The notes: generated from the letters alone by a model not told the origin. DNA of 64,000 nucleotides from Mycobacterium sp. IS-1590 (GCF_001500025.1 NZ_LQIW01000013.1:23153-87152), one strand, 5' to 3'; positions 27,842 through 38,083 are shown, numbered from the stretch's first letter. Numbers and translations are program-made.

Positions 27842-28212
27842 GCTGGCTGTACGGGCGGCCGACCGCGGCGGAACTCGTCGCCGCCGTCGCCGGCTTCCTC
27901 GAGAAGGACGTTCGCGCCGCCACCGGCCCCGACAGTCGGGGCGAAGCGGCTGACGGTCGGCCCGCCGACCTCGGCCAGGTCAACTTCCACGCCCGCGTCG
28001 CGGCCAATGTGTTGCGCATCGTCGAACGCGAACTGCTCGACTCTTCGGCCGGCCAGGTCGTCGATGCGCTGCGCGGTATCGGTTACCGCGACGAACCGGA
28101 ACTGGCCGCGGCGATCCGCTCGGGCGACCTCGACGGGCGTGCCGCAGAGCTGTTGCCGGTGTTGCGGACGCTCGTGCGGCACCGGCTCGACGTCAACCAC
28201 CCCGGCTACTGA
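27838..28212 (+). CDS. DUF6285 small protein, LvaB-like partner
   Basis: 124 aa, ATG overlapping the kinase stop (ATGA). MSWLYGRPTAAELVAAVAGFLEKDV and QVNFHARVAANVLRIVEREL are characteristic of DUF6285, which I remember as the family of LvaB, needed with LvaA for kinase activity. Mostly helical, no catalytic motif. Last gene of the operon; a long hairpin starts 2 bases after its stop. Confidence 0.8.
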   Translation: MSWLYGRPTAAELVAAVAGFLEKDVRAATGPDSRGEAADGRPADLGQVNFHARVAANVLRIVERELLDSSAGQVVDALRGIGYRDEPELAAAIRSGDLDGRAAELLPVLRTLVRHRLDVNHPGY

Positions 28213-28213
28213 C

Positions 28214-28266
28214 GCGATTTGTGAGTGAAAACGATCGCTGAGCGAACGGAATCACGCACAAATCGC
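28214..28266. terminator. Long inverted repeat between convergent genes
   Basis: GCGATTTGTG (28214-28223) pairs perfectly with CACAAATCGC (28257-28266). After one mismatch the stem continues 4 more pairs (GTGA/TCAC). The loop of about 23 bases contains further AT-rich pairing. It fills the space between the DUF6285 stop and the methyltransferase stop and is probably a bidirectional terminator closing the operon. Confidence 0.6.
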
Positions 28267-28899
28267 TCAGGAGAGGCGGCGGCGGATCCGGGCCAGCCAC
28301 GCCGGTTCGTCGACCAGCGATCCGGCCGGCAAGCCGATGGCGTCGGCCTGGGCGGGCTGAACCACCCCGCGGTAGGTGGTCTCCACCAGCGACTCCAGCA
28401 CCCAGCCGTCGCCGAACGCGCCGCGGATGTCGGATTCGCTGACCTGCGGGCCGAATCCGCGACCGCGGTCGGAGAGCGCGAGCACATGGACCAGACCGCC
28501 CGGCCGGCACGCCGCGTGCAGGCTGCGCACGTACCGGGCGCGGTCGGTGTCGTCGAAGATGTGAAACAGCGCGCTGTCGACGATGGTGTCGTAGGCGGCT
28601 TGCCCGAGATCCATGGCGTCGGCGACCTCGAACCGCGCGTCGGCGCCCTTGGCCTCGGCGTTTCTGCGCGCGTACTCGACCGCCGATGGCGCGTAGTCGA
28701 CGCCGAGCACGTCATAGCCGAGGCCGGCGAGCAGGATCGTGTGCTCACCGGCGCCACAGCCGACGTCGAGCACCGTGCCCCGGATCAGGCCCGCGCGTTC
28801 CAGGTCGACGATCGCCGGCTGCGGCTCGCCGATCACCCACGGCGCGGTTCCGCTCTTGTAGGCGTCGTCGAATAGCGAGAGAGTAGGTGTCACGTCCAT
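28267..28899 (-). CDS. Class I SAM-dependent methyltransferase
   Basis: 210 aa. Motif I GTVLDVGCGAGEHTILLAG, motif II VLGVDYAPSAVEYARRN, and ADAMDLGQAAYDTIVDSALFHIFDD. The C-terminus resembles the small-molecule (UbiE/TehB-like) type. Methyl acceptor unknown. Divergent from the SnoaL-like gene; the shared 48-base gap holds a MerR-type operator. Confidence 0.87.
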   Translation of the reverse strand: MDVTPTLSLFDDAYKSGTAPWVIGEPQPAIVDLERAGLIRGTVLDVGCGAGEHTILLAGLGYDVLGVDYAPSAVEYARRNAEAKGADARFEVADAMDLGQAAYDTIVDSALFHIFDDTDRARYVRSLHAACRPGGLVHVLALSDRGRGFGPQVSESDIRGAFGDGWVLESLVETTYRGVVQPAQADAIGLPAGSLVDEPAWLARIRRRLS

Positions 28900-28914
28900 G
28901 CCGCCCAGTGTTCA

Positions 28915-28934
28915 ACCTCAATCGGTGTTGAGGT
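28915..28934. promoter_or_regulatory. MerR-family operator between divergent genes
   Basis: ACCTCAA-tcggtg-TTGAGGT is a perfect 20-base palindrome. ACCTCAA/TTGAGGT arms between unusually spaced promoter hexamers are typical of SoxR/MerR activator sites; TTGACC on the minus strand (28937-28932) could be the -35. No MerR gene is in the window, so the regulator would act from elsewhere. Confidence 0.6.
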
Positions 28935-28947
28935 CAAGGAGGATCAC

Positions 28948-29340
28948 GTGACCGTTGCCCACGACACCGTCACCGACGTGGCCGACCGCCTGTTCGCCGC
29001 GATCGAGACCGGCGACCGCGACACCATTTCGCGGCTGTGGCACGACGACATCGTGGTCTGGAAGGTCGCCGACCGCGACCGCGACAAGGATCGGGCACTT
29101 CGCGTGCTGCACTGGTTCATCGACACCACCTCACAACGCCGATACGAGGTCATCGATCGCCAACTGTTCGAGGCAGGGTTGGTCCAGCAGCACATCCTGC
29201 ACGCCACCGGACACAGCGGTGGCGTCATCGCGATGCGCGTGGGCATCATCATCAAGCTGAGCGCCGACGGGCGGATCAGCCGGATCGACGAGTACTTCGA
29301 CCCCGCGGAGATCGCTCCGCTGCTCGAGCCCGTCAAGTGA
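28948..29340 (+). CDS. SnoaL/NTF2-like protein
   Basis: 130 aa, GTG start with a strong SD AAGGAGG. One cone-shaped NTF2 domain: VADRLFAAIETGDRDTISRLWHDDIVVW and ISRIDEYFDPAEIAPLLE. Relatives are isomerases, hydrolases or binding proteins for hydrophobic molecules; function not predictable. Begins a set with YceI and the response-regulator-like gene. Confidence 0.8.
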   Translation: MTVAHDTVTDVADRLFAAIETGDRDTISRLWHDDIVVWKVADRDRDKDRALRVLHWFIDTTSQRRYEVIDRQLFEAGLVQQHILHATGHSGGVIAMRVGIIIKLSADGRISRIDEYFDPAEIAPLLEPVK

Positions 29341-29377
29341 CCCCATCGGCGAGCCGACAACTGACCCAGGAGACGAC

Positions 29378-29911
29378 ATGGCAAGTCTGAGCGAACTTTT
29401 CAGCGATCCCGCTTCGGCGGGCACGTGGACGCTGGACCCCAGTCAGTCCACGATCACGGTCCGCAGCAAGTCGATGTGGGGCCTCGTACCCGTCAAGGGC
29501 CGGTTCACCGAGTTCCGCGGTGATGGTCAATTGTCCGCTCCGCAAACGGTTTCCGGACACGTCGAGATAGCCGCCGCGTCGCTGCGCACCGGCATCCGCA
29601 AGCGCGACGAACACCTGCACTCCGCCGACTTCTTTGAAGCAGAAACCCATCCGGAGATCAGCGTGCTCATCACCGGGGCCGACGCCGTCGACGGTGACAC
29701 CATCGACCTGAAAGCCGAACTGACCATCAAGGGCACGACCAAACCCCTGACGCTGCGCACCAAGGTCACACCGGTCGGTGACGGAGGGATGCGGCTGGTC
29801 ACCGAGGCCACCGTCAACCGCCAGGACTTCGGGGTCGACGGCAACCTGGTGGGCATGATCGGCGACAAGTCGACGATCTCCGGCGACTTGGTGTTCCGGC
29901 ACACCCGCTAG
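29378..29911 (+). CDS. YceI-family lipid-binding protein
   Basis: 177 aa. WTLDPSQSTITVRSKSMWGL, FRGDGQLSAPQTVSGHVEIA, SADFFEAETHPEISV and KTVTPVGDGG-like segments describe the YceI lipocalin-like barrel that binds isoprenoid or amide lipids. No signal peptide is visible, so it is probably cytoplasmic. GGAGACGAC precedes its ATG. Confidence 0.87.
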   Translation: MASLSELFSDPASAGTWTLDPSQSTITVRSKSMWGLVPVKGRFTEFRGDGQLSAPQTVSGHVEIAAASLRTGIRKRDEHLHSADFFEAETHPEISVLITGADAVDGDTIDLKAELTIKGTTKPLTLRTKVTPVGDGGMRLVTEATVNRQDFGVDGNLVGMIGDKSTISGDLVFRHTR

Positions 29912-29914
29912 CCG

Positions 29915-29920
29915 TACGAT
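29915..29920 (+). promoter_or_regulatory. -10 element for a leaderless response-regulator transcript
   Basis: TACGAT ends 6 bases before the ATG at 29927, immediately after the YceI stop (29911). This predicts an independent leaderless transcript for the Rv3143-like gene. Confidence 0.5.
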
Positions 29921-29926
29921 CACGGC

Positions 29927-30328
29927 ATGGCCGAGTCATCGCGTCCGTTGCGGGTCCTCGTCTACAGCGACAACCCCAGGACCCGCGAAGAGGTACAGCT
30001 GGCGCTCGGAAGGCGGGTGCACCCGGAGTTGCCCGAGCTGACGTACATCGAGGTGGCGACCGGCCCCATGGTGATCCGCCAGATGGATGAGGGCGGGTTC
30101 GATCTGGTGATCCTCGACGGTGAGGCCACCCCGGTCGGCGGGATGGGAATCGCCAAGCAGCTCAAGGACGAGATCGCCGACTGCCCGCCGATCCTGGTGC
30201 TCACCGGCCGCCCCGATGACGCGTGGCTGGCCCGCTGGTCGCGCGCGGAAGCCGCGGTTCCCCACCCGATCGATCCGATCCGGCTGGGCGACGCCGTGGC
30301 ATCGCTGCTGCGCACCCTGGTGCAATAG
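29927..30328 (+). CDS. Stand-alone response-regulator receiver-like protein (Rv3143 homologue)
   Basis: 133 aa, only a receiver-type domain: LRVLVYSDNPRTREEVQLAL, LVILDGEATPVGGMGIAKQL with the possible phospho-Asp in LDG, and PPILVLTGRPDDAWLARWSRAE. The acidic pair at the end of strand 1 is weak (SDN) and the usual Lys near strand 5 appears missing, so phosphorylation is uncertain. It sits directly before nuoA, as Rv3143 sits close to nuoA in M. tuberculosis, hinting at a link to respiration. Confidence 0.82.
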   Translation: MAESSRPLRVLVYSDNPRTREEVQLALGRRVHPELPELTYIEVATGPMVIRQMDEGGFDLVILDGEATPVGGMGIAKQLKDEIADCPPILVLTGRPDDAWLARWSRAEAAVPHPIDPIRLGDAVASLLRTLVQ

Positions 30329-30360
30329 CCAGAAAACACGTAAACACCTGTCGCACTTGC

Positions 30361-30400
30361 CTATTGGAGGCATGACGACATAGCCACGCGTTGCCAATAG
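30361..30400. promoter_or_regulatory. Inverted repeat upstream of the nuo operon
   Basis: CTATTGG (30361-30367) and CCAATAG (30394-30400) are perfect complements 26 bases apart, about 50-80 bases upstream of the proposed nuo promoter. They could be two half-sites of a regulator or an RNA hairpin ending the preceding gene. Confidence 0.4.
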
Positions 30401-30441
30401 CGATACTAACCAAAAGGTGTGGCGCGCATCCCAAAGGGCGC

Positions 30442-30447
30442 TAGGGT
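30442..30447 (+). promoter_or_regulatory. Candidate -10 element of the nuo operon
   Basis: TAGGGT fits TANNNT and would place the transcription start near 30454, with a leader of about 40 bases containing the GAGGGAG ribosome-binding sequence of nuoA. Confidence 0.4.
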
Positions 30448-30494
30448 GTGGGTAAGCTCACATCGAACAGCCCACGAGGGAGCGTTTGCTCGGT

Positions 30495-30869
30495 ATGGAT
30501 TTGTACACGCCAATCCTGGTGCTTGGCGCTATTGCTGCTGCGTTCGCGGTCGGCTCGGTTGCCATTGCTCTGCTGGTCGGACCGCGTCGCTACAACCGGG
30601 CCAAGCTCGAGGCCTACGAATGCGGTATCGAACCGGTGCCGCACGGGGGTGCGTCCGGTCAGCCGACCGGCCAGCGGTTTCCGATCAAGTACTACCTGAC
30701 CGCGATGTTGTTCATCATCTTCGACATCGAGATCGTCTTCCTGTACCCGTGGGCGGTTGCGTTCGACAATCTGGGGCTGTTTGCGCTGGTGGAGATGCTG
30801 CTGTTTATGGCGACGGTGTTCGTGGCCTACGCCTATGTGTGGCGACGGGGAGGTCTGGCATGGGACTAG
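30495..30869 (+). CDS. nuoA: NADH-quinone oxidoreductase subunit A
   Basis: 124 aa, three transmembrane helices. [12 protein letters not shown] is the conserved quinone-side loop with its Cys, then [20 protein letters not shown] and [17 protein letters not shown] aligns with the start remembered for M. tuberculosis NuoA; a TTG 9 bases upstream is nearer the GAGGGAG SD and cannot be excluded. First gene of the 14-gene complex I operon. Confidence 0.95.
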   Translation: MDLYTPILVLGAIAAAFAVGSVAIALLVGPRRYNRAKLEAYECGIEPVPHGGASGQPTGQRFPIKYYLTAMLFIIFDIEIVFLYPWAVAFDNLGLFALVEMLLFMATVFVAYAYVWRRGGLAWD

Positions 30870-31414
30870 AGGAGAAACTGCCGGGCGGGATCCTACTGTC
30901 CACGGTCGAGAAAGTGGCGGGTTACATCCGCAAGGGCTCGCTGTGGCCGGCGACCTTCGGGTTGGCCTGCTGCGCGATCGAGATGATGGCCACTGCCGGT
31001 CCGCGATTCGACATCTCCCGCTTCGGCATGGAGCGGTTCTCGGCCACCCCCCGTCAGGCCGATCTGATGATCGTCGCGGGGCGGGTCAGCCAGAAGATGG
31101 CACCGGTGCTGCGCCAGATCTACGACCAGATGGCCGAGCCGAAGTGGGTTCTGGCGATGGGGGTCTGCGCATCCTCGGGCGGGATGTTCAACAACTACGC
31201 AATCGTCCAGGGTGTCGATCACGTCGTCCCGGTGGACATCTACCTGCCCGGTTGCCCACCGCGCCCGGAGATGCTGCTGCACGCGATCCTGAAGCTGCAC
31301 GACAAGATTCAGGAGATGCCGCTGGGCGTGCATCGGGAAGAGGCGATCCGCGAGGCCGAGCAGGCCGCGCTCGCTGTCACCCCCACCATCGAGCTCAAGG
31401 GGCTGCTGCGATGA
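30860..31414 (+). CDS. nuoB: NADH-quinone oxidoreductase subunit B
   Basis: 184 aa. Ligands of the terminal cluster N2 are visible: tandem Cys in [11 protein letters not shown], Cys in [13 protein letters not shown] and Cys in LPGCPPRPE. It sits at the quinone site on the peripheral arm. Overlaps nuoA by 10 bases. Confidence 0.97.
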   Translation: MGLEEKLPGGILLSTVEKVAGYIRKGSLWPATFGLACCAIEMMATAGPRFDISRFGMERFSATPRQADLMIVAGRVSQKMAPVLRQIYDQMAEPKWVLAMGVCASSGGMFNNYAIVQGVDHVVPVDIYLPGCPPRPEMLLHAILKLHDKIQEMPLGVHREEAIREAEQAALAVTPTIELKGLLR

Positions 31415-32133
31415 CCAGCGGCCCGGGTGAAGAGCAGTCGAAGATGAACGCGACTGACGGCAACGGCGCGGCGGGCGAACCGAAGATCATCGGCGTGCGG
31501 CGGGGAATGTTCGGAGCCAAAGGGTCGGGCGACACCTCCGGCTACGGGCGCCTGGTGCGACCCGTCGCGCTGCCCGGCAGCTCGCCGCGTCCCTACGGCC
31601 GCTATTTCGACGAGGTCATCGATCGGCTCGCCGAGGTGCTCGGCGAGGACGGTTATGCGGCATCGATCGAGCGCGTCGTGGTCCACCGCGACGAGCTGAC
31701 CCTCGAGGTCCAACGCGACCAGCTGCCTGTCGTGGCTCGCGCGCTGCGCGACGATCCGCAGTTGCGCTTCGAGTTGTGTCTCGGGGTCAGTGGGGTGCAC
31801 TACCCCGACAAGCTCGGGCGCGAACTGCACGCGGTGTATCCGCTGATGTCGATCACCCACAACCGGCGGATCCTGATCGAGGTCGCCGCGCCGGACGACG
31901 ACCCGCACATCCCGTCGCTGTTCGAGGTCTATCCCACCACCGACTGGCACGAACGCGAGACCTACGACTTCTTCGGCATCATCTTCGACGGGCATCCCGC
32001 CCTGACCCGCATCGAGATGCCCGACGACTGGGTCGGGCACCCGCAGCGCAAGGACTATCCGTTGGGCGGCATCCCGGTGGAATACCACGGCGCCGAGATT
32101 CCTCCGCCCGACCAACGGAGGGCCTACAGCTGA
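31411..32133 (+). CDS. nuoC: NADH-quinone oxidoreductase subunit C
   Basis: 240 aa. The 30-kDa subunit signature is [20 protein letters not shown] followed by [12 protein letters not shown]. The N-terminal 45 residues are a poorly conserved extension. Starts ATG 31411 in an ATGA overlap with nuoB. Separate from NuoD, unlike the fused form of E. coli. Confidence 0.96.
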   Translation: MTSGPGEEQSKMNATDGNGAAGEPKIIGVRRGMFGAKGSGDTSGYGRLVRPVALPGSSPRPYGRYFDEVIDRLAEVLGEDGYAASIERVVVHRDELTLEVQRDQLPVVARALRDDPQLRFELCLGVSGVHYPDKLGRELHAVYPLMSITHNRRILIEVAAPDDDPHIPSLFEVYPTTDWHERETYDFFGIIFDGHPALTRIEMPDDWVGHPQRKDYPLGGIPVEYHGAEIPPPDQRRAYS

Positions 32134-33491
32134 TGAGCATTTCGCACGTCCCGCCCACGCAGGGCGGCGCTTCGTCCTCGGGCGCGCCGGACAACGAGAC
32201 GGTAGTCGTTGTCGGCGGCCAGGATTGGGACCAAGTGGTCCAGGCCGCCAAGGATGCGGCCGCCGCGCACGCGGGTGAACGCATCGTCGTGAACATGGGG
32301 CCGCAGCACCCCTCCACCCACGGAGTGCTTCGCCTGATCCTGGAGATCGAGGGTGAGACGGTCATCTCCGCCCGGTGCGGAATCGGCTACCTGCACACCG
32401 GAATCGAGAAGAACCTCGAGTTCCGCAACTGGACGCAGGGCGTCACGTTCGTCACGCGGATGGACTATCTGTCGCCGTTCTTCAACGAGACGGCCTACTG
32501 CCTGGGTGTCGAGAAGCTGCTCGGTGTCACCGACGCGATCCCCGAGCGCGCCAGCGTGATTCGCGTGATGATGATGGAGCTCAACCGGATCTCCTCGCAT
32601 CTTGTCGCGCTGGCGACCGGCGGGATGGAACTGGGCGCGATGAGCGCGATGTTCTACGGCTTCCGCGAGCGCGAACTGATCCTGTCGGTGTTCGAGACCG
32701 TGACGGGCCTGCGGATGAACAGCGCCTACGTCCGGCCGGGCGGCGTGGCGATGGACCTGCCCGATGAGGCCATTCCGCAGATCCGTGAGTTGCTCGAGCT
32801 GATGCCCAAGCGACTCAGGGACCTCGAGGACCTGCTCAACGAGAACTACATCTGGAAGGCCCGCACCGTCGGCGTCGGTTATCTCGACCTGACCGGGTGC
32901 ATGGCGCTCGGGATCACCGGGCCCTGCCTGCGTTCCACCGGGCTGCCGCACGACCTGCGCAAGGCCCAACCGTACTGCGGCTACGAGACATACGACTTCG
33001 ACGTGATCACCGATGGGGGCTGCGACTCCTACGGCCGGTATCTGATCCGAGTCAAGGAGATGCACGAGTCGCTCAAGATCGTCGAGCAGTGCCTGGACCG
33101 CCTTCGGCCCGGACCCGTGATGATCGAGGACAAGAAACTGGGTTGGCCGGCCGACCTGAAGGTCGGCCCCGACGGGCTCGGTAACTCCCCCGAACACATC
33201 GCCAGGATCATGGGTCACTCAATGGAGGGGCTGATCCACCACTTCAAACTCGTCACCGAGGGAATCCGGGTGCCAGCCGGGCAGGTCTACGTCGCGATCG
33301 AGTCTCCGCGAGGCGAACTCGGCGTGCACATGGTCTCCGACGGCGGAACCCGCCCCTACCGGGTGCACTATCGGGACCCGTCGTTCAACAACCTGCAGGC
33401 CGTCGCCGCGATGTGTGAAGGCGGCATGGTCGCCGATCTGATCACCGCGGTGGCGTCGATCGACCCGGTGATGGGAGGCGTGGACAGGTGA
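32133..33491 (+). CDS. nuoD: NADH-quinone oxidoreductase subunit D
   Basis: 452 aa. [15 protein letters not shown] carries the quinone-site His, followed by [12 protein letters not shown] and [30 protein letters not shown] and the C-terminal DPVMGGVDR end. It forms the quinone cavity with NuoB. The start shares one base with the nuoC stop (TGATG). Confidence 0.97.
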   Translation: MSISHVPPTQGGASSSGAPDNETVVVVGGQDWDQVVQAAKDAAAAHAGERIVVNMGPQHPSTHGVLRLILEIEGETVISARCGIGYLHTGIEKNLEFRNWTQGVTFVTRMDYLSPFFNETAYCLGVEKLLGVTDAIPERASVIRVMMMELNRISSHLVALATGGMELGAMSAMFYGFRERELILSVFETVTGLRMNSAYVRPGGVAMDLPDEAIPQIRELLELMPKRLRDLEDLLNENYIWKARTVGVGYLDLTGCMALGITGPCLRSTGLPHDLRKAQPYCGYETYDFDVITDGGCDSYGRYLIRVKEMHESLKIVEQCLDRLRPGPVMIEDKKLGWPADLKVGPDGLGNSPEHIARIMGHSMEGLIHHFKLVTEGIRVPAGQVYVAIESPRGELGVHMVSDGGTRPYRVHYRDPSFNNLQAVAAMCEGGMVADLITAVASIDPVMGGVDR

Positions 33492-34351
33492 GCGTATTCC
33501 TCGAGCTCGGTCAGCGACCCGAGGAACCCGGCCCGCCGATCAACGGGCCGGCGTCGTATCCGGACGACGTGACAGCGCGGCTGACCGCCGACGCCGAGCG
33601 GATCATCTCGCGCTACCCGCAGTCGCGTTCGGCATTGTTGCCGCTGCTGCACCTCGTGCAGTCCGAGGACGGATGCCTGACCCCCGCCGGTATCACGTTC
33701 TGCGCCAAGCAATTGGGACTGACCGACGCCGAGGTCACCGCGGTGGCGACCTTCTACTCGATGTACCGGCGGACACCCACCGGCGAGTACCTCGTCGGGG
33801 TGTGCACCAACACGCTGTGCGCGGTGATGGGCGGCGACGCGATTCTCGAAGCGCTGCAGGAGCATCTGGGTGTGCATGCCGGCGAGACGACGCCGGATGG
33901 ACGCATCACCCTCGAACACGTCGAGTGCAACGCGGCGTGTGACTACGCGCCGGTGGTGATGGTCAACTGGGAGTTCTTCGACAACCAGACGATGTCGTCG
34001 GCGCGCGACCTCGTCGACGCGCTGCGCGAGGGTGCACCTCCCGAACCGACGCGGGGAACGCCGCTTTGTACGTTCCGGGAGACCGCACGCACACTCGCGG
34101 GTCTGCCCGACCCGCGCTCGGGTGGCAACAGGGTCGGCGACGCCACGCTGGCGGGTCTGCGGGTGGCACGCGAACGCGGTATGCAGGCGCCGGCCGCCGA
34201 CGCCGCGGCCGCTTCCACCGAGACGCTCGACGACCAGACGGCGGGTGTCGAGGCCACGAAGAACGCGTCCGCCCCGGGCCCATCGGCGACTGTCCCGCCG
34301 AAGCCGAACACCGTCGAAACCGACCCAGACACAACGGATTCACGCGCATGA
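33488..34351 (+). CDS. nuoE: NADH-quinone oxidoreductase subunit E
   Basis: 287 aa, GTG start. The thioredoxin-like [2Fe-2S] domain uses CTNTLC and CNAACD Cys pairs (N1a). After about residue 185 comes a non-conserved tail ending in a low-complexity Ala/Thr/Pro stretch of about 55 residues, longer than usual for NuoE. Part of the NADH-input module. Confidence 0.96.
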   Translation: MSVFLELGQRPEEPGPPINGPASYPDDVTARLTADAERIISRYPQSRSALLPLLHLVQSEDGCLTPAGITFCAKQLGLTDAEVTAVATFYSMYRRTPTGEYLVGVCTNTLCAVMGGDAILEALQEHLGVHAGETTPDGRITLEHVECNAACDYAPVVMVNWEFFDNQTMSSARDLVDALREGAPPEPTRGTPLCTFRETARTLAGLPDPRSGGNRVGDATLAGLRVARERGMQAPAADAAAASTETLDDQTAGVEATKNASAPGPSATVPPKPNTVETDPDTTDSRA

Positions 34352-35664
34352 CAGACCTGACACCCGTGTTCACCCGGTTCTGGGACGAGCCCGAACCGTG
34401 GTCGATGGAGACCTACCGCCGCCACGGCGGTTACCGCGCCCTCGAGAAGGCCCTGGCGATGGATCCGGACGAGGTCATCAGCCTGGTGAAGGACTCGGGT
34501 CTGCGAGGCCGCGGCGGCGCGGGCTTTCCCACCGGCACCAAGTGGTCGTTCATCCCGCAGAGCGACACCGGCGCCGGGGCCAAGCCGCACTACCTGGTGG
34601 TCAACGCCGATGAATCGGAACCCGGTACGTGCAAGGACATTCCGCTGATGTTGACGACCCCGCACTTCCTCATCGAAGGGGCGATCATCGCGGCCTACGC
34701 GATCCGGGCGCATCACGCCTTCATCTACCTGCGCGGTGAGGTGGTGCCGGTGCTGCGCAGGTTGCACGCCGCGGTCGCCGAAGCGCACGAGGCCGGTTTC
34801 CTCGGAAACGACATCCAAGGGTCGGGCTTCGACCTGGAGCTGATCGTGCACGCGGGCGCGGGCGCCTACATCTGCGGTGAGGAGACCGCGCTGCTGGACT
34901 CGCTGGAAGGCCGCCGCGGGCAACCGAGGCTGCGGCCGCCGTTCCCCGCCGTGGCCGGGCTGTACGCCTGCCCGACGGTGGTCAACAACGTCGAGTCCAT
35001 CGCCAGCGTGCCGCCCATCCTGCTCAACGGAATCGACTGGTTCCGGTCGATGGGTTCGGAGAAGTCGCCGGGCTTCACGCTGTATTCGCTGTCGGGTCAT
35101 GTCACCAACCCCGGACAGTACGAGGCGCCGTTGGGCATCACGCTGCGCGAGTTGCTGGAGTATGCGGGCGGAGTTCGTGCCGGGCACCAGTTGAAGTTCT
35201 GGACGCCCGGCGGGTCCTCCACTCCCCTGCTGACCGACGAACACCTCGATGTGCCACTGGATTACGAGGGAATGGCCGGCGTGGGCACCATGCTCGGCAC
35301 CAAAGCGCTGCAGATCTTCGACGAGACCACATGTGTGGTGCGCGCGGTGCGCCGGTGGACCGACTTCTACGCCCACGAGTCGTGCGGCAAGTGCACACCC
35401 TGCCGCGAGGGCACCTACTGGCTGGCCCAGATCTACGAACGTCTGGAGACGGGCGCGGGCACGGCTGCCGACATCGACAAACTGCTCGACATCTCCGACA
35501 ACATCTTCGGAAAAGCGTTCTGCGCCTTGGGCGACGGCGCGGCGGCGCCCATCATGTCGTCGATCAAGTTCTTCCGCGACGAATACGTCGCCCACCTTGA
35601 CGGTGGGTGCCCGTTCGATCCGCACGCCTCCACGCTGATGGCGACGCAAGAGGTGGGCGTGTGA
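34348..35664 (+). CDS. nuoF: NADH-quinone oxidoreductase subunit F
   Basis: 438 aa. NADH/FMN site [23 protein letters not shown] loop [13 protein letters not shown] and [19 protein letters not shown]; [4Fe-4S] N3 ligands [12 protein letters not shown] plus Cys in [12 protein letters not shown]. Oxidises NADH and feeds the iron-sulfur chain. ATGA overlap with nuoE; 28 bases separate it from nuoG. Confidence 0.97.
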   Translation: MTDLTPVFTRFWDEPEPWSMETYRRHGGYRALEKALAMDPDEVISLVKDSGLRGRGGAGFPTGTKWSFIPQSDTGAGAKPHYLVVNADESEPGTCKDIPLMLTTPHFLIEGAIIAAYAIRAHHAFIYLRGEVVPVLRRLHAAVAEAHEAGFLGNDIQGSGFDLELIVHAGAGAYICGEETALLDSLEGRRGQPRLRPPFPAVAGLYACPTVVNNVESIASVPPILLNGIDWFRSMGSEKSPGFTLYSLSGHVTNPGQYEAPLGITLRELLEYAGGVRAGHQLKFWTPGGSSTPLLTDEHLDVPLDYEGMAGVGTMLGTKALQIFDETTCVVRAVRRWTDFYAHESCGKCTPCREGTYWLAQIYERLETGAGTAADIDKLLDISDNIFGKAFCALGDGAAAPIMSSIKFFRDEYVAHLDGGCPFDPHASTLMATQEVGV

Positions 35665-35692
35665 TGGGGCGGCGAATCAGAGGGGTGACTCG

Positions 35693-38083
35693 ATGACGCA
35701 GACGGCTGACACCGGGGCGGATACCGGCGTCGAGATGGTGCAGTTGTCCATCGACGGCGTCGACGTCAGTGTTCCGAAGGGCACGTTGGTGATTCGGGCC
35801 GCCGAACTGATCGGCATCCAGATCCCACGGTTCTGCGACCATCCGCTGCTCGACCCGGTGGGGGCATGCCGGCAGTGCCTGGTCGAGGTGGAGGGCCAGC
35901 GCAAACCGATGGCCTCGTGCACGACCACCTGCACCCCGGACATGGTGGTGCGCACGCAGTACACCTCGGCGGAGGCTGACAAGGCGCAGCAGGGCATCAT
36001 GGAGTTCCTGCTGATCAACCATCCGCTCGACTGTCCGGTGTGCGACAAGGGTGGCGAGTGCCCGCTGCAGAACCAGGCGATGTCCAACGGCCGCGCCGAA
36101 ACTCGGTTCGAAGACGTCAAACGCACCTTCCCGAAACCGATCAACATCTCCTCACAGGTGCTGTTGGACCGCGAGCGCTGTGTGCTGTGCGCGCGCTGCA
36201 CCCGGTTCTCCGAGCAGATCGCCGGGGACCCGTTCATCGAGCTGCTCGAGCGCGGTGCGCTGCAACAGGTCGGCATCGCGACGGATGAACCGTTCGAGTC
36301 GTACTTCTCCGGCAATACCGTGCAGATCTGCCCGGTCGGCGCGCTGACCGGCGCGGCCTACCGCTTCCGGGCCCGGCCGTTCGACCTGGTGTCGAGCCCC
36401 AGCGTGTGCGAGCACTGCGCGTCGGGATGCGCCCAGCGCACCGACCATCGGCGTGGAAAAGTCATGCGCCGATTGGCCGGTGACGAACCGCAGGTCAACG
36501 AGGAATGGAACTGCGACAAGGGTCGCTGGGCGTTCACCTACACCACTCAGGGCGACCGCATCACCACCCCGATGATCCGCGACGAGGACGGCAAATTGCG
36601 GCCGGCCTCCTGGTCGGAGGCCCTTGTGGTGGCCGGCACCGGGCTGGCGGCCGCCGCCGGAAGCGCGGGTGTGCTGGTCGGTGGCCGGATGACCGTCGAA
36701 GACGCCTACGCATACTCCAAGTTCGCCCGGATCGTGCTCAACACCAACGACATCGACTTCCGGGCGCGGTCGCACAGCGCCGAGGAGGCCGACTTCTTGG
36801 CCGCCCGCGTCGCAGGACAGCCGATGACGGTGACCTACGCCGATCTGGAGAACGCGCCGACGGTCCTGCTGGCCGGGTTCGAGCCGGAAGAGGAATCCCC
36901 GATCGTGTTCCTGCGGCTGCGCAAGGCGGTGCGCAAGAACGGGTTGCAGGTCGTCTCCGTCGCCCCGTTCGCCAGCCGCGCCCTGACCAAGCTGCGGGGC
37001 CGCCTGGTCACCGCCGCCCCGGGAGACGAGGCCGGTGCCCTCGACGAGCTGGTCGACGACCCGCAGTTGCGGCTGCCTGGCGCAGTCATCATGGTCGGTG
37101 AACGTCTGGCCACATCACCCGGAGCCCTCTCTGCGGCAAGCAGATTGGCCGACGCGACGGGCGCCCGGCTGGCCTGGGTGCCGAGACGGGCAGGCGAACG
37201 AGGCGCGGCTGAGGCCGGCGCCTTGCCGAACCTGCTGCCCGGTGGCCGGCCGATCGCCGACAGCGCGGCCGTCGAGCAGACCGCGGCGGCATGGCACGTC
37301 AGCGGGCTGCCCGCCGGAACGGGCCGCGACACCACCGCGATCCTGGAGGCGGCGCGCAGCGGTGAACTGGGCGCCCTGCTCGTCGGCGGCGTCGAGATCG
37401 CCGACCTACCCGATCCCGAGGCGGCGTTGGCCGCGATCGAGTCCACGCCGTTCGTCGTCAGCCTCGAGCTGCGGGAGAGCGCGGTCACCGCGGTCGCCGA
37501 CGTCGTGTTCCCCATCGCGCCCGTGGTGGAGAAGGCCGGCTCATTCCTGAACTGGGAAGGCCGACTTCGCCCGTTCCAACCGTCACTGAAGACCAACGCC
37601 ATCCCCGATCTGCGGGTCTTGAACTTCCTGGCCGACGAGATCGGTGTCGCGCTGAACCTGCCGACCGCGGAGGCCGCCGGGGACGAGATGTCGCGCCTGG
37701 GCATGTGGGCGGGCCGACGGCCCGAGGCGCCGGATGTCCCTGCGGCGAGGCGAACCTCGCCTGCCGAGGGACAAGCCGTGCTCGCCGGGTGGCGGATGCT
37801 GCTCGACGAGGGGCGACTGCAGGACGGCGAACCGCACCTGGCCGGTACCGCCCGGGCTCCGGTGGCACGACTCTCCGCCGCCACCGCCGCCGAGATCGGC
37901 GCCGCGGAGGGCGATCTAATCACCGCGAGGACACCCCGCGGGACGATCACGCTTCCGCTGGCCGTCACCGACATGGACGACCGCGTGATCTGGCTTCCCC
38001 TGAACTCGCCGGGTTCGGCGGTGCACCGGAGCCTCGGGGTGTCCACCGGTGATGTCGTGTCGATCGGACGGGCCGAACCGTGA
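35693..38083 (+). CDS. nuoG: NADH-quinone oxidoreductase subunit G
   Basis: 796 aa. N1b Cys in [20 protein letters not shown], the N5 region [18 protein letters not shown]4 ligands [11 protein letters not shown] with CPVGAL, and an additional cluster (N7 type) CEHCASGC with Cys in [10 protein letters not shown] long molybdopterin-oxidoreductase-like domain without cofactor follows. N7 is present in E. coli and Thermus but absent from mitochondria. Confidence 0.96.
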   Translation: MTQTADTGADTGVEMVQLSIDGVDVSVPKGTLVIRAAELIGIQIPRFCDHPLLDPVGACRQCLVEVEGQRKPMASCTTTCTPDMVVRTQYTSAEADKAQQGIMEFLLINHPLDCPVCDKGGECPLQNQAMSNGRAETRFEDVKRTFPKPINISSQVLLDRERCVLCARCTRFSEQIAGDPFIELLERGALQQVGIATDEPFESYFSGNTVQICPVGALTGAAYRFRARPFDLVSSPSVCEHCASGCAQRTDHRRGKVMRRLAGDEPQVNEEWNCDKGRWAFTYTTQGDRITTPMIRDEDGKLRPASWSEALVVAGTGLAAAAGSAGVLVGGRMTVEDAYAYSKFARIVLNTNDIDFRARSHSAEEADFLAARVAGQPMTVTYADLENAPTVLLAGFEPEEESPIVFLRLRKAVRKNGLQVVSVAPFASRALTKLRGRLVTAAPGDEAGALDELVDDPQLRLPGAVIMVGERLATSPGALSAASRLADATGARLAWVPRRAGERGAAEAGALPNLLPGGRPIADSAAVEQTAAAWHVSGLPAGTGRDTTAILEAARSGELGALLVGGVEIADLPDPEAALAAIESTPFVVSLELRESAVTAVADVVFPIAPVVEKAGSFLNWEGRLRPFQPSLKTNAIPDLRVLNFLADEIGVALNLPTAEAAGDEMSRLGMWAGRRPEAPDVPAARRTSPAEGQAVLAGWRMLLDEGRLQDGEPHLAGTARAPVARLSAATAAEIGAAEGDLITARTPRGTITLPLAVTDMDDRVIWLPLNSPGSAVHRSLGVSTGDVVSIGRAEP

